DNA of 64,000 nt from Marixanthomonas ophiurae (GCF_003413745.1 NZ_QVID01000001.1:1860001-1924000), one strand, 5' to 3'; shown: positions 16,583 through 25,143, counted from the stretch's first letter. The notes: generated by a model from the sequence alone, not told the origin. Program-made: numbers and translations.

Positions 16583-17233
16583 ATGAAAAAAAACATAGCA
16601 GGATTATTAACCGTACTTACTGTAACAGCATTATTTTTTAGTGGATTTACCACAAAAAATAATGTGGATCTTTCCCACTACATTTTAGATGATGAAGTGA
16701 TGGATTATAACGTTCCTAATAAAGAGGAAATGATAACCTATACCAAGCCTGTTCCTACCCCCAATTATTCCTTATTTTTAGGAAAATCGTATGTGGGCTT
16801 TAAAGAGGCTTTAGGTTTTAAAGAATCGCGGGGTGATTACACAATTATCAATCAATTTGGATATTTGGGTAAATATCAGTTTGCATCTGCAACTTTAAGG
16901 ATGATTGGTGTTTATAATCCAAATTCCTTTATAAATGATTCCCGTTTACAAGAAGAAGCATTTACTGCCTACACAGCAAGAAACAAATGGATTTTGCGCA
17001 GGGACATCAAACGTTTTTCTGGAAAATACGTTAACGGAGTTAAAGTGACTGAATCTGGTATCTTAGCAGCAGCACATTTGGCTGGTGCCGGAAATGTGAA
17101 AAAATATTTACGAAGCGGCGGAACTATAGGATTCAGTGATGCTTTTGGAACTTCTATAGGGTATTACCTTAAAAAGTTCAGTGGGTACGACACTTCATTT
17201 ATACTTCCTAATAGAAAAGCTAAAGTGCTTTAA
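16583..17233 (+). CDS. Exported lysozyme-like protein, copy 2
   Basis: A 216-residue protein, paralogous to the gene directly upstream. It shares GKSYVGFKEALGFKESRGDY, FGYLGKYQFA, ARNKWILRRDIKRFSGKY and ESGILAAAHLAGAGNV. The signal peptide is residues 1 to about 22. It is closer to the typical flavobacterial member than copy 1, whose sequence has diverged in the C-terminal third. It has its own promoter and a terminator embedded in the opposing gene. The exact substrate is not known; peptidoglycan is the inference from fold and context. Confidence 0.7.
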   Translation: MKKNIAGLLTVLTVTALFFSGFTTKNNVDLSHYILDDEVMDYNVPNKEEMITYTKPVPTPNYSLFLGKSYVGFKEALGFKESRGDYTIINQFGYLGKYQFASATLRMIGVYNPNSFINDSRLQEEAFTAYTARNKWILRRDIKRFSGKYVNGVKVTESGILAAAHLAGAGNVKKYLRSGGTIGFSDAFGTSIGYYLKKFSGYDTSFILPNRKAKVL

Positions 17234-17241
17234 ACACACTT

Positions 17242-17955
17242 TTACTTTTGAATAATAAATAAAGTGGGTCTTTTATTAAGATCCACTTTTTTGTTTTTCC
17301 AGTTTTCGGCGGTGTCCGTTTTAATAAATTCTGAAGGAAGTGTAATATCACAGGCCACACATATTTTGGTTTGCGGGTGTAATGCAGTAGTTAAACTTTC
17401 CAGCATCTGGTTATTTCGGTAGGGCGTTTCAATGAACAATTGAGACTGTTCGTATTCCAAAGAAAGCTTCTCTAGCCGTTTTATTGCAGTCTTTCGTTCT
17501 TTTTTATCAATAGGAAGATACCCATTAAAGGCAAAATTCTGTCCATTAAAACCACTAGCCATCATCGCCATTAAAATAGAAGAGGGGCCTACTAACGGAA
17601 CCACTTTTATGCCTTGTAAGTGAGCTTGCTCTACAACACCAGCACCAGGATCTGCAATACCAGGGCAACCAGCATCGCTTATAACTCCTACATCAAAACC
17701 TTCTAGACACGCGGATAGCATTTGAGGTATTTCACTTGCATCTGTAAATTTATTTATGAGTTGAAATTTTAAATCTGGTTGCGATTTTCGAGGAACAATA
17801 CTTTTTATAAAACGTCTTGCGTTTTTTTCATGCTCAACAATATAATAGTCAATGTGTTCAACTGCTTTTTTTACTAATAATGGTAACACCTCTAAAGGCG
17901 GAGTATCGCCAAGCGTACAAGGTATTAAATATAGGTTTCCTTTTTGGGGTTGTAT
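17242..17955 (-). CDS. RsmI-like SAM-dependent methyltransferase with apparent ATA start
   Basis: A tetrapyrrole-methylase-fold protein of the RsmI type (16S rRNA ribose methylation or a paralog). The motifs ISDAGCPGIADPGAGVVEQA, PLVGPSSILMAMMASGF and FNGYLP are clear. The first standard start is GTG at 17889, but the same frame continues upstream and encodes GNLYLIPCTLGDTPPLEVLP, the conserved first strand and SAM loop. The frame closes at a stop just above and has no ATG, GTG or TTG there. ATA at 17955 gives 237 residues, normal for the family. It starts 7 bp after the stop of the secreted dehydrogenase gene. Confidence 0.85.
   Translation of the reverse strand: MQPQKGNLYLIPCTLGDTPPLEVLPLLVKKAVEHIDYYIVEHEKNARRFIKSIVPRKSQPDLKFQLINKFTDASEIPQMLSACLEGFDVGVISDAGCPGIADPGAGVVEQAHLQGIKVVPLVGPSSILMAMMASGFNGQNFAFNGYLPIDKKERKTAIKRLEKLSLEYEQSQLFIETPYRNNQMLESLTTALHPQTKICVACDITLPSEFIKTDTAENWKNKKVDLNKRPTLFIIQK
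17261..17292 (+). terminator. Terminator of lysozyme-like copy 2, inside the opposing gene
   Basis: A 10-bp stem (AAAGTGGGTC/GATCCACTTT, one G-U pair) with a 9-base loop and a T run lies 27 bp beyond the stop of the plus-strand gene. It lies wholly inside the last codons of the minus-strand methyltransferase gene. Confidence 0.75.
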
Positions 17956-17962
17956 AAGCTTT

Positions 17963-19357
17963 TTATTGTATCACTAATTTTTTTATGATTTCGTTTCCAC
18001 TTTCTGAAATAGCTTTCACAAAATACATGCCGTCATTGAAATTTGTAACGGAAATCGTTTTAGTTGCTGTGGGTTTATTTTTTTCAGAATAAATAATACT
18101 TCCTTTTACATCGATAATGGTTATTTCAGAAAATAAAATATTGCTCGCTTTTAATGACACTGTGTTTGATGCTGGGTTGGGTAATAAGAAAACATCTGAA
18201 ACTTCATCAATATTTGAATTTGAAAGAATTTCTCCTCCTTCAATTTTATAGATATCACCACCAAGGGCGACAGCATACAGTTCACCATTGACATCTTCTC
18301 CAAATGAAACCCAGTTTTGCTGAATATCCAATTGTTCTACAATAGTCCCTGATTGATCAAGCGTGCTTATAGTTCCGTTACAATAATCGGCAAATATATA
18401 AACTCCTTGTATGTCGGCATATACATTCCCCCGGTAGACATATCCTCCTGTTATGGAACAATTTCCACTTCCTGATCCAGAAGAATATTCAGCTATTGGG
18501 AATGTAAGTTCGCTTTGTGGTGGGCAATTAGAGGTATTAAAAGGGGCTGAACCCTCATAACAGCGCCAGCCATAATTTAAACCAGCATCGGTAGCGGCAG
18601 CTTTGTCAATTTCCTCTACTTCATTTTGCCCTACATCGCCAATCCAAATATCACCGTTTAACGAATCAAATGAAAATTTCCACGGGTTTCTAAGTCCGTA
18701 TGCCCATATTTCATCTCTAGCATCAGGATTTCCAATAAAAGGGTTGTCCGAAGGAATCGAATAATTTTCTGTCCCATCTGGATTATCTATATCGAGACGA
18801 AGCATTTTGCCTAATAGTAAAGTGAGGTTTTGTGCATTGTTACTCGTATCGCCACTACCTCCCCCATCGCCTGAAGAAATATACAAATATCCATCGGGCC
18901 CGAATGCTAAACAGCCACCATTATGGTTACCATTGGGTTGATTGTAGTCTATAATTGGTAACTCTGAATTTGCATCTGCTACATCGACATTTGAGGCGCT
19001 TACACTAAATCTAGACACTTGTGTGTCACCATTGATATCGGTATAATTCACGAAAAAATAACCATTATTTTGATAATCGGGATGAAAGGCAAGACCTAAA
19101 AGACCACGTTCACCACAACAAGAAACTTGACCAGAAATATCTAAAAAAGGTGTTGAATTGATTGTTCCGTCAGGGTTTATAATTTTAATAATTCCGTTTT
19201 GCTCTACCACAAATAGACGATCGTCACCTGCGTGCTGAAGATTTACAGGACTATTAAATCCATCCTTAAACAGTTCGATGGTAACTTCTTGAGCGGTAAT
19301 TTGGGTAATAAATAGAAATGCGAGGAAGTAAGGGAAATATTTTTTCATGGTTTTCAT
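17963..19357 (-). CDS. Secreted PQQ-type sugar dehydrogenase with T9SS sorting domain
   Basis: A 464-residue exported protein. After the signal peptide, residues of about 22-370 form a soluble glucose dehydrogenase-like six-blade propeller (GERGLLGLAFHPDYQNNGYF, NHNGGCLAFGPDGYLYISSG, DEIWAYGLRNPWKFSFD). The C-terminal 75 residues (VFLLPNPASNTVSL to NEIIKKLVIQ) are a Por-type sorting domain, so the protein should pass the outer membrane by T9SS and be surface-attached or released. It may oxidise sugars or aldoses with PQQ. Whether this organism makes PQQ cannot be seen here. Confidence 0.9.
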   Translation of the reverse strand: MKTMKKYFPYFLAFLFITQITAQEVTIELFKDGFNSPVNLQHAGDDRLFVVEQNGIIKIINPDGTINSTPFLDISGQVSCCGERGLLGLAFHPDYQNNGYFFVNYTDINGDTQVSRFSVSASNVDVADANSELPIIDYNQPNGNHNGGCLAFGPDGYLYISSGDGGGSGDTSNNAQNLTLLLGKMLRLDIDNPDGTENYSIPSDNPFIGNPDARDEIWAYGLRNPWKFSFDSLNGDIWIGDVGQNEVEEIDKAAATDAGLNYGWRCYEGSAPFNTSNCPPQSELTFPIAEYSSGSGSGNCSITGGYVYRGNVYADIQGVYIFADYCNGTISTLDQSGTIVEQLDIQQNWVSFGEDVNGELYAVALGGDIYKIEGGEILSNSNIDEVSDVFLLPNPASNTVSLKASNILFSEITIIDVKGSIIYSEKNKPTATKTISVTNFNDGMYFVKAISESGNEIIKKLVIQ

Positions 19358-19395
19358 TTTCTACTAAAATAACGAAAACCATTTAATAAATACTC

Positions 19396-19848
19396 TTAAA
19401 TACGATTTGCTATTTTTTCACAAGCTTGATTGAGCATGTCATATACCTTGTCGAAACCACTGTTTCCACCATAGTAAGGATCCGGCACATCAACATTTTC
19501 ACCTGGGAAAATTTCTTCAAGTATTAATTGTACTTTTTGTTTATCTTCTTCAGTTTTGGCAAGCTTCAAGACATTTTCTTTATTAGAATTGTCCATCACA
19601 AAAATATAATCAAACTCCTTAAAATCTTCTGTTTTAAATTGCCTTCCTTGCTGATTGGTAATGTCTAAATTATTTTTTTTAGCAACGGCAATGCTTCTTG
19701 GGTCAGGTTGTTCGCCTACGTGCCAATGTCCGGTTCCGGCAGAGGTTACATAAATATTGGAGGTGTTTATTTTAGATTTCAAAAGGCCTTCTGCCAAAGG
19801 GGAGCGGCAAATATTTCCTAAACAGACCATGATTACTTTTGTTTTCAT
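19396..19848 (-). CDS. Low-molecular-weight protein tyrosine phosphatase
   Basis: A 150-residue phosphatase. The P-loop CLGNICR holds nucleophile Cys9 and Arg15, and the general acid Asp123 lies in VPDPYYGG. The length is standard. In bacteria these enzymes dephosphorylate tyrosine kinases of polysaccharide export, or arginine-phosphate proteins. No such kinase is nearby. It is next to dnaA on the same strand but separated by the dnaA terminator. Confidence 0.93.
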   Translation of the reverse strand: MKTKVIMVCLGNICRSPLAEGLLKSKINTSNIYVTSAGTGHWHVGEQPDPRSIAVAKKNNLDITNQQGRQFKTEDFKEFDYIFVMDNSNKENVLKLAKTEEDKQKVQLILEEIFPGENVDVPDPYYGGNSGFDKVYDMLNQACEKIANRI

Positions 19849-19929
19849 TTTTTCAGCAATTATTCAGTTTACATTCACTTAGTAACGAAAATAAGTGATT
19901 GGTTATTGAAAGTAGGTTAGGGGGATGTT

Positions 19930-19954
19930 AAAAATCCAGCTATTAGGCTGGATT
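19930..19954 (-). terminator. Terminator of dnaA
   Basis: An 8-bp perfect stem (AATCCAGC/GCTGGATT) with a 6-base loop ends in TTTTT on the minus strand, just beyond the dnaA stop. Confidence 0.85.
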
Positions 19955-19961
19955 GATACGA

Positions 19962-21389
19962 TTATAAAGTTAATTTTTTATTGAGATCTTCTACATACTT
20001 CCGGAACTGTTTATCAGTGCTCGAAAGATTATTGACTGTTTTACAAGCATGTAATACCGTTGCATGATCGCGTTGTCCTATTTGTGACCCTATAGAAGCC
20101 AAAGAAGCTTTGGTAAGTTTTTTAGCAAAGAACATAGCCAATTGACGTGCTTGAACAATATGTCGTTTTCGAGTTTTGCTTTGAAGCGTATCCACATCCA
20201 TTTGGAAATAGTCGCTTACAATTTTCTGAATGTAATCGATAGAAACTTCTCGTTTGGTATGCTTCACATAGTTATCAACAATCTTTTTAGCAAGATCAAT
20301 GGTAATATCCTTTTTGTTGAAAGATGAATGTGCAATCAACGAAATAATAGCACCTTCCAATTCACGAATGTTTGTTTTGATATTGTTTGCTAAAAACTCA
20401 ATAATATCTTCTGGCATTTCTACACCATCACGATATAATTTATTTTTGATAATTGCCACACGAGTATCGTAATCTGGATGATTTAATTCAGCCGACAACC
20501 CCCACTTAAAACGAGAGAGTAAACGTTGTTCAATATCCATCATATCGACAGGCGCTTTGTCACTCGTTAAAATAACCTGCTTTCCGTTTTGGTGTAAATG
20601 GTTAAAAATATGGAAGAAAACATCTTGAGTTCCTGCTTTTCCGGATAATAACTGAATATCATCAACAATCAAAACATCGATTATTTGATAGAAATGAATA
20701 AAATCGTTTCGGTTGTTCTTTTTAACAGACTCAATATATTGTTGTGTAAACTTTTCCGCAGAAATATAGAGAACTGTTTTTTCAGGGTACTTATCTTTAA
20801 TTTCAACTCCAATAGCGTGTGCAAGGTGTGTTTTTCCTAAACCGACACCACCAAAAATTAACAAAGGGTTAAACGAAGTTCCACCAGGTTTGTTAGCTAC
20901 AGCCATTCCAGCCGAGCGGGCCAAACGGTTACTTTCTCCTTCCAGAAAGTTATCAAAATTATACGAAGGATTCAATTGTGATTCAATCTTTACATTTCGA
21001 ATCCCTGGAATGATAAATGGATTTTTCAGTTCAGGGCTTTTGTTCTTTACTGGAACATCAATTTCCTGAGATTGTAAATGACTTCGGTTTGAACTTGGTA
21101 TTTTTTCGGTAAAAGGTTGCTTGTTACCATAGGTGTTTTCCATTCTAATAACATACACCAGTTTGGCATCTTTACCCAATTCTTTGGTGAGAGCAACTTT
21201 CAGTAATTTTACATAATGTTCTTCTAACCATTCGTAAAAGAATTTACTGGGCACTTGAATGCTCAGTGAATTATCTGTGAGTTTCACTGCATTTATAGGT
21301 TCGAACCACGTTTTATAAGCCTGAGAAGTAATGTTATCTTCAATGAAGGACAAACAATTGTTCCAAACCGATTTTGCAGTTTTGCTCAT
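19962..21389 (-). CDS. dnaA: Chromosomal replication initiator DnaA
   Basis: A 475-residue AAA+ initiator. Domain I is at about 1-85, followed by a short variable linker, then the ATPase domain with Walker A GGVGLGKT (180-187) and Walker B LIVDDIQLL. The C-terminal helix-turn-helix domain contains the signature GQRDHATVLHACKTV. It unwinds oriC by binding DnaA boxes. The 211-bp upstream region holds no box cluster, so the origin is probably elsewhere, as in many Bacteroidota. Confidence 0.98.
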   Translation of the reverse strand: MSKTAKSVWNNCLSFIEDNITSQAYKTWFEPINAVKLTDNSLSIQVPSKFFYEWLEEHYVKLLKVALTKELGKDAKLVYVIRMENTYGNKQPFTEKIPSSNRSHLQSQEIDVPVKNKSPELKNPFIIPGIRNVKIESQLNPSYNFDNFLEGESNRLARSAGMAVANKPGGTSFNPLLIFGGVGLGKTHLAHAIGVEIKDKYPEKTVLYISAEKFTQQYIESVKKNNRNDFIHFYQIIDVLIVDDIQLLSGKAGTQDVFFHIFNHLHQNGKQVILTSDKAPVDMMDIEQRLLSRFKWGLSAELNHPDYDTRVAIIKNKLYRDGVEMPEDIIEFLANNIKTNIRELEGAIISLIAHSSFNKKDITIDLAKKIVDNYVKHTKREVSIDYIQKIVSDYFQMDVDTLQSKTRKRHIVQARQLAMFFAKKLTKASLASIGSQIGQRDHATVLHACKTVNNLSSTDKQFRKYVEDLNKKLTL

Positions 21390-21600
21390 AGTTACTGTTG
21401 AAGTAATTAGTTTATTTAATTTAGATTTGGCTAAGAAGTAAAAAACAAGAGTATGTTTTTTTCAGTATCTTAACGGTACAAATATGTGAACAAAAAAATG
21501 AATAAAAAAACACAAAGGCTATTGAATTATTAGTTTTTTTTGTGCATACTCTAATACGGATAAAACTACAAAAAAAGATTGGCACCTAAGGCATAAAACT

Positions 21601-22005
21601 ATGAAAAAATCCCTTACAAAAATACGCGTGCGATATGGCGAAACCGACCAAATGGGCGTGGTATATTACGGCAACTATGCACAATACCTAGAACAAGGAC
21701 GAACAGAATGGCTTCGTGAACTAGGCTTTTCCTATAAATGGATGGAAGAACATGATATACAGCTTCCGGTTGTTAACTTGAATGTGGATTATAAACGTCC
21801 AGCGAGATATGACGACTTATTAACAATAACGACTGTCTTAAAAAAGACACCAACAGTCAAAATAGAATTTCAGTATGAAATACACAATGAAGCTAATGAA
21901 CTTTTAGTGACTGCGACTACGACTTTAGTTTTTATAGACACTCAAACCAATAAGTTGAGAAAAGCGCCAGATTATTTATTGAAAAGACTTGAGAAGGAGA
22001 ACTAA
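21601..22005 (+). CDS. Acyl-CoA thioesterase, YbgC-like hotdog fold
   Basis: A 134-residue 4-hydroxybenzoyl-CoA thioesterase-family protein. The motif GETDQMGVVYYGNYAQYLEQ contains the catalytic Asp, and RTEWLRELGFSY follows. It hydrolyses acyl-CoA esters; YbgC homologues act in phospholipid metabolism and associate with the Tol-Pal system. It is transcribed away from dnaA, and its stop overlaps the stop of the convergent yigZ gene by two bases. Confidence 0.92.
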   Translation: MKKSLTKIRVRYGETDQMGVVYYGNYAQYLEQGRTEWLRELGFSYKWMEEHDIQLPVVNLNVDYKRPARYDDLLTITTVLKKTPTVKIEFQYEIHNEANELLVTATTTLVFIDTQTNKLRKAPDYLLKRLEKEN

Positions 22006-22619
22006 TCTTCTATTTTTTTAATGGTAATTTTATACGTGTTTTCAAATAGTTCGAAAATACGATTTGCTTCTTTTTGACGAACGGATATCTCTATTTCACA
22101 GGTTAACTCCATTTTTTGATTGATGATGTTCAGGTCTTCATCTTTTATAATGCGCATTACGGTATTCATCTCGGGGTATTCAAATTTCAGTAAAAAGGTT
22201 TCGTCAATCGTTCTTTTTACAATTTTTGAATTTTCCAAAGCCATTTGAGCCCCTGTTTTGTAAGCTTGAATTAAACCGCCGACACCCAATTTGGTTCCGC
22301 CAAAATAACGTACTACCACAACTAGAGTGTTTGTTACATCGAACGATTGTAGTTGTCCGTAAATGGGCATTCCGGCACTGTTTGAAGGTTCACCGTCATC
22401 GTTGGCTCGGTAGGCTTCGTATTCCTTACCCAGTTGCCATGCGTAGCACCAATGGCGTGCTTTGTGGTGCTTGTTTTTTAGCTCTTCTATGTGTTCTTCA
22501 ATTTGTGCTTCATTTTTAACGGGAAAGGCATATCCGAAAAATTTACTGCCTCGATCTTTAAACAAGACTTCTTTTGAAGGTTTTGTAATGGTTTTATATG
22601 TGTCTTTTTCTGAAGAAAT
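22002..22619 (-). CDS. yigZ: YigZ/IMPACT-family protein with apparent ATT start
   Basis: The core motifs ARHWCYAWQLG, NDDGEPSNSAGMPIYGQLQS and VVRYFGGTKLGVGGLIQAY identify the UPF0029/IMPACT family, whose human member regulates GCN2. The bacterial role is unclear and may involve ribosome or translation control. The first TTG/GTG/ATG is TTG at 22565, but the frame continues upstream through EKDTYKTITKPSKEVLFKD, which matches the conserved family N-terminus. The only permitted start before the upstream stop is ATT at 22619, giving 205 residues, the usual length. It follows the EamA gene by 49 bp. Confidence 0.88.
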   Translation of the reverse strand: MSSEKDTYKTITKPSKEVLFKDRGSKFFGYAFPVKNEAQIEEHIEELKNKHHKARHWCYAWQLGKEYEAYRANDDGEPSNSAGMPIYGQLQSFDVTNTLVVVVRYFGGTKLGVGGLIQAYKTGAQMALENSKIVKRTIDETFLLKFEYPEMNTVMRIIKDEDLNIINQKMELTCEIEISVRQKEANRIFELFENTYKITIKKIED

Positions 22620-22668
22620 AGTTGTGTGTTTTTAATATTAAATTATAGTGTCTTAATTACTTTACGCT

Positions 22669-23541
22669 TTACCATTTTGCCAAAGCTACCAAAAAGATAC
22701 TGATCACGGCAAGGATAATTCCAATCCAGTTTTTCCGTAGTAGTCTTTCTTTAAAAAAGGTAATTCCCAATAGTGTAGATACCATAACAATGGCTACATT
22801 ATTAACCGTAAAGACCCCTGAACTTTCTAATATATCACTGCGTAAGGCTTGTATAATATAGTAGATTGAAAAATAATTAGCAAAACCCAAAGCGATACCG
22901 CCAATAATGGTTTTAAATTGAAATGAAAACGTCCCTCTTATCTTTTGACCGATTAGAATCAAAATTCCTATACACGCTGCTGCTGAAAAAATAATAGCTG
23001 AAAATAGTGCGACCTCATCTTCAGCCACCATCGTATCTTCCAAATATTTTATACTCGTATCAATAAAACCACTACCTAAGAAAACCAATAATGGATAGAT
23101 TAAATTCTTTTTTTGAATGGCGATGCCGTCCTTGGTTTTTATAGAGGCCAAATACACGGCAACCAATGCTAAAATTATTCCTAAAATCTTTAAAATCCCT
23201 AAGCTTTCTTTGTAATAAACTAAGCCGAAAGCAATAGGAATAACCACACTCATTTTTGTAGCTACTGAAACTACCGACAATCCACTCTTTTGGGTTGTAA
23301 TGGCCATTAAATTGAAAATAATGATAAACAAAGCGCCAAGTCCTAAGGTGTAGTAAAACCAAGGTTGTTCTGGTACGTGAGCCAATGTCAGGTCCCCTTT
23401 ATAAAAAAATAACCCACATGAAAAGGCAACAATATAATTGACTACAATAGCGTGCAGCGTATTGATTTTAAAACGATCAAAAAGTTTAAATACCACAAAA
23501 ATTAAAGTGGAAGAGAGAATGCTAAAGAGTAGAGCTGTCAA
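22669..23541 (-). CDS. EamA/DMT-superfamily transporter
   Basis: A 290-residue integral membrane protein with about ten hydrophobic helices in two halves, the drug/metabolite transporter architecture. The start is TTG at 23541, overlapping the ribD stop in TTGA, with no ATG in the first 60 codons. The substrate is unknown; with ribD upstream, riboflavin or a pathway intermediate is a guess from position alone. Confidence 0.85.
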   Translation of the reverse strand: MTALLFSILSSTLIFVVFKLFDRFKINTLHAIVVNYIVAFSCGLFFYKGDLTLAHVPEQPWFYYTLGLGALFIIIFNLMAITTQKSGLSVVSVATKMSVVIPIAFGLVYYKESLGILKILGIILALVAVYLASIKTKDGIAIQKKNLIYPLLVFLGSGFIDTSIKYLEDTMVAEDEVALFSAIIFSAAACIGILILIGQKIRGTFSFQFKTIIGGIALGFANYFSIYYIIQALRSDILESSGVFTVNNVAIVMVSTLLGITFFKERLLRKNWIGIILAVISIFLVALAKW

Positions 23542-24620
23542 GTAGCGTTGTTTTTAAATAGTTGTAGTGTATCGTTTTGAAGGTTTTCTTCAGAAAGTAA
23601 AGAGATATTCGTTTTTTGCTCTTCTGAAAAACTAGGGACTTTTACACCGCTTCCAAAAATAGAACTTCCAGTAAATATATAAGCTTCATCCCAAAGGTTG
23701 TCCTTAATAAAAGTATTTATGGTTATACTTCCGCCTTCAATAATCACTGATTGTAGGTTGTATTTATACAACACGCTACAGATTTGTTGGGCTATGTTTT
23801 TTTGAAAATCAACAATTTCAAAGTTAATGTTTTCTAATGCTTCTCTCTGTTCCTCGGTAATTATAATGGTAAGAACCTTTCCGTCCATAACGGAAGCTTC
23901 TGGCGGAATTTTCAAATTTCTGTCAATTATAACTCGAGTAGGAGACGTGCCTTTCCAGTCACGTGTTGTTAAGCTAGGGTTGTCTTTTAAAACAGTATTG
24001 GTTCCTACTAAAATAGCCTCTTCTTCTGCTCGTAATTTATGTGTTCGTTGGCGAGAATAGGTGTTGGTAATCCAAACAGGTTTTTGACCTGTAATATTTT
24101 TTGAACTAGTTGAAGGTTCAGCAGGTGCAATAAAGCCGTCTTTTGTCTGTGCCCATTTTAAAATAATATACGGTCGTTTTTTATTATGAAACGTGAAAAA
24201 GCGTTTGTTTAAATTAATACAATCATCTTCCAAAATTCCGACAGTTACATCGCAACCAGCCTCTATTAATTTTTTTATACCGTTTCCAGAAACTTTAGGG
24301 TTGGGGTCGGTACTGCCAATTACTACGCTCTTTATTCCGTTCGCTATAATTAAGTCGGCACAAGGAGGTGTTTTTCCAAAATGGCTGCAAGGTTCTAAGC
24401 TTACATATATGGTAGCTTCTTTTAAAAGGTCTTTGTCAGCAACACTATTTATGGCATTCACTTCGGCATGCGGTTGTCCGGCTTTGTAATGCCAACCTTC
24501 GCCAATAATTGACTGATTGTAAACAATAACGCTTCCTACCAGCGGATTTGGGTAGGTAGTCCCCAGTCCGTTTTTGGCCAAATCGATGCAGCGTTGCATA
24601 TATTTTTCATGTACCTTCAC
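23538..24620 (-). CDS. ribD: Bifunctional riboflavin biosynthesis deaminase/reductase
   Basis: About 360 residues. The deaminase half has the zinc motifs HAEVNAI and PCSHFGKTPPCADLI. The reductase half begins near RPYIILKWAQTKDGFIA and contains the GTNTVLKDNPSLTTRDW signature. Together they make the pyrimidine intermediate of riboflavin from GTP-derived precursors. The GTG at 24620 is chosen because it keeps the conserved KVHEKYMQRCIDLAKNGLG start; ATG at 24599 is an alternative. Its start is 27 bp from a divergent acetyltransferase gene. Confidence 0.95.
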   Translation of the reverse strand: MKVHEKYMQRCIDLAKNGLGTTYPNPLVGSVIVYNQSIIGEGWHYKAGQPHAEVNAINSVADKDLLKEATIYVSLEPCSHFGKTPPCADLIIANGIKSVVIGSTDPNPKVSGNGIKKLIEAGCDVTVGILEDDCINLNKRFFTFHNKKRPYIILKWAQTKDGFIAPAEPSTSSKNITGQKPVWITNTYSRQRTHKLRAEEEAILVGTNTVLKDNPSLTTRDWKGTSPTRVIIDRNLKIPPEASVMDGKVLTIIITEEQREALENINFEIVDFQKNIAQQICSVLYKYNLQSVIIEGGSITINTFIKDNLWDEAYIFTGSSIFGSGVKVPSFSEEQKTNISLLSEENLQNDTLQLFKNNAT

Positions 24621-24647
24621 GCAGTAAAAATACAAGGAATTGCTTAC

Positions 24648-25133
24648 ATGGACACACCAATTATTCGTCTTATTGAAAAGAATGATAATCCTCAAATTGC
24701 CAGTGTAATACGTTCGGTTTTTGAAGATATGAATATTCCAAAAAAAGGAACGGCTTACGAAGATAAAGCCTTAGATTGTATGTATGAAACCTATGATAAA
24801 GACAAAGCTTGCTATTTTGTGGTGGAAGTAAACGGTACTGTAATTGGAGGTGCCGGCATTTCAAAACTCGATAATTATGAGGGTAATGTGTGCGAACTAC
24901 AGAAAATGTACTTTTTGCCTGAAGCAAGAGGAAAAGGCTTAGGCGCAACTATGATAAAAATGTGTTTGGTAAAAGCGCGCGAATTCAATTTTGAAAAATG
25001 TTATATTGAAACCATGCCAGATATGACAGCTGCTCAAAAACTTTATAAAAGTGTTGGTTTTGAGTTTTTAGACAGTCCTTTGGGAGATACTGGTCACCAT
25101 TCTTGTCCGGTTCATATGTTGATGAAACTTTAG
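24648..25133 (+). CDS. GNAT-family N-acetyltransferase
   Basis: A 161-residue acetyltransferase with MDTPIIRLIEKNDNPQIASV at the start and the acetyl-CoA loop LPEARGKGLGATMIKMCL. The end, LYKSVGFEFLDSPLGDTGHH, is also typical. The start at 24648 is preferred over ATGs further upstream because those would run into the ribD gene. It is followed 10 bp later by prmC on the same strand, a frequent pair in Flavobacteriaceae. Confidence 0.85.
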   Translation: MDTPIIRLIEKNDNPQIASVIRSVFEDMNIPKKGTAYEDKALDCMYETYDKDKACYFVVEVNGTVIGGAGISKLDNYEGNVCELQKMYFLPEARGKGLGATMIKMCLVKAREFNFEKCYIETMPDMTAAQKLYKSVGFEFLDSPLGDTGHHSCPVHMLMKL

Positions 25134-25143
25134 TGTTGAAGAG

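Noticed and set aside
21390-21600. Possible origin of replication next to dnaA
   Set aside because: Only one sequence close to a DnaA box (GTATGCACA on the minus strand, one mismatch) is seen and there is no box cluster or clear AT-rich unwinding element.
23827-24060. Open frames opposite ribD
   Set aside because: They are antisense to ribD without start context or domains.
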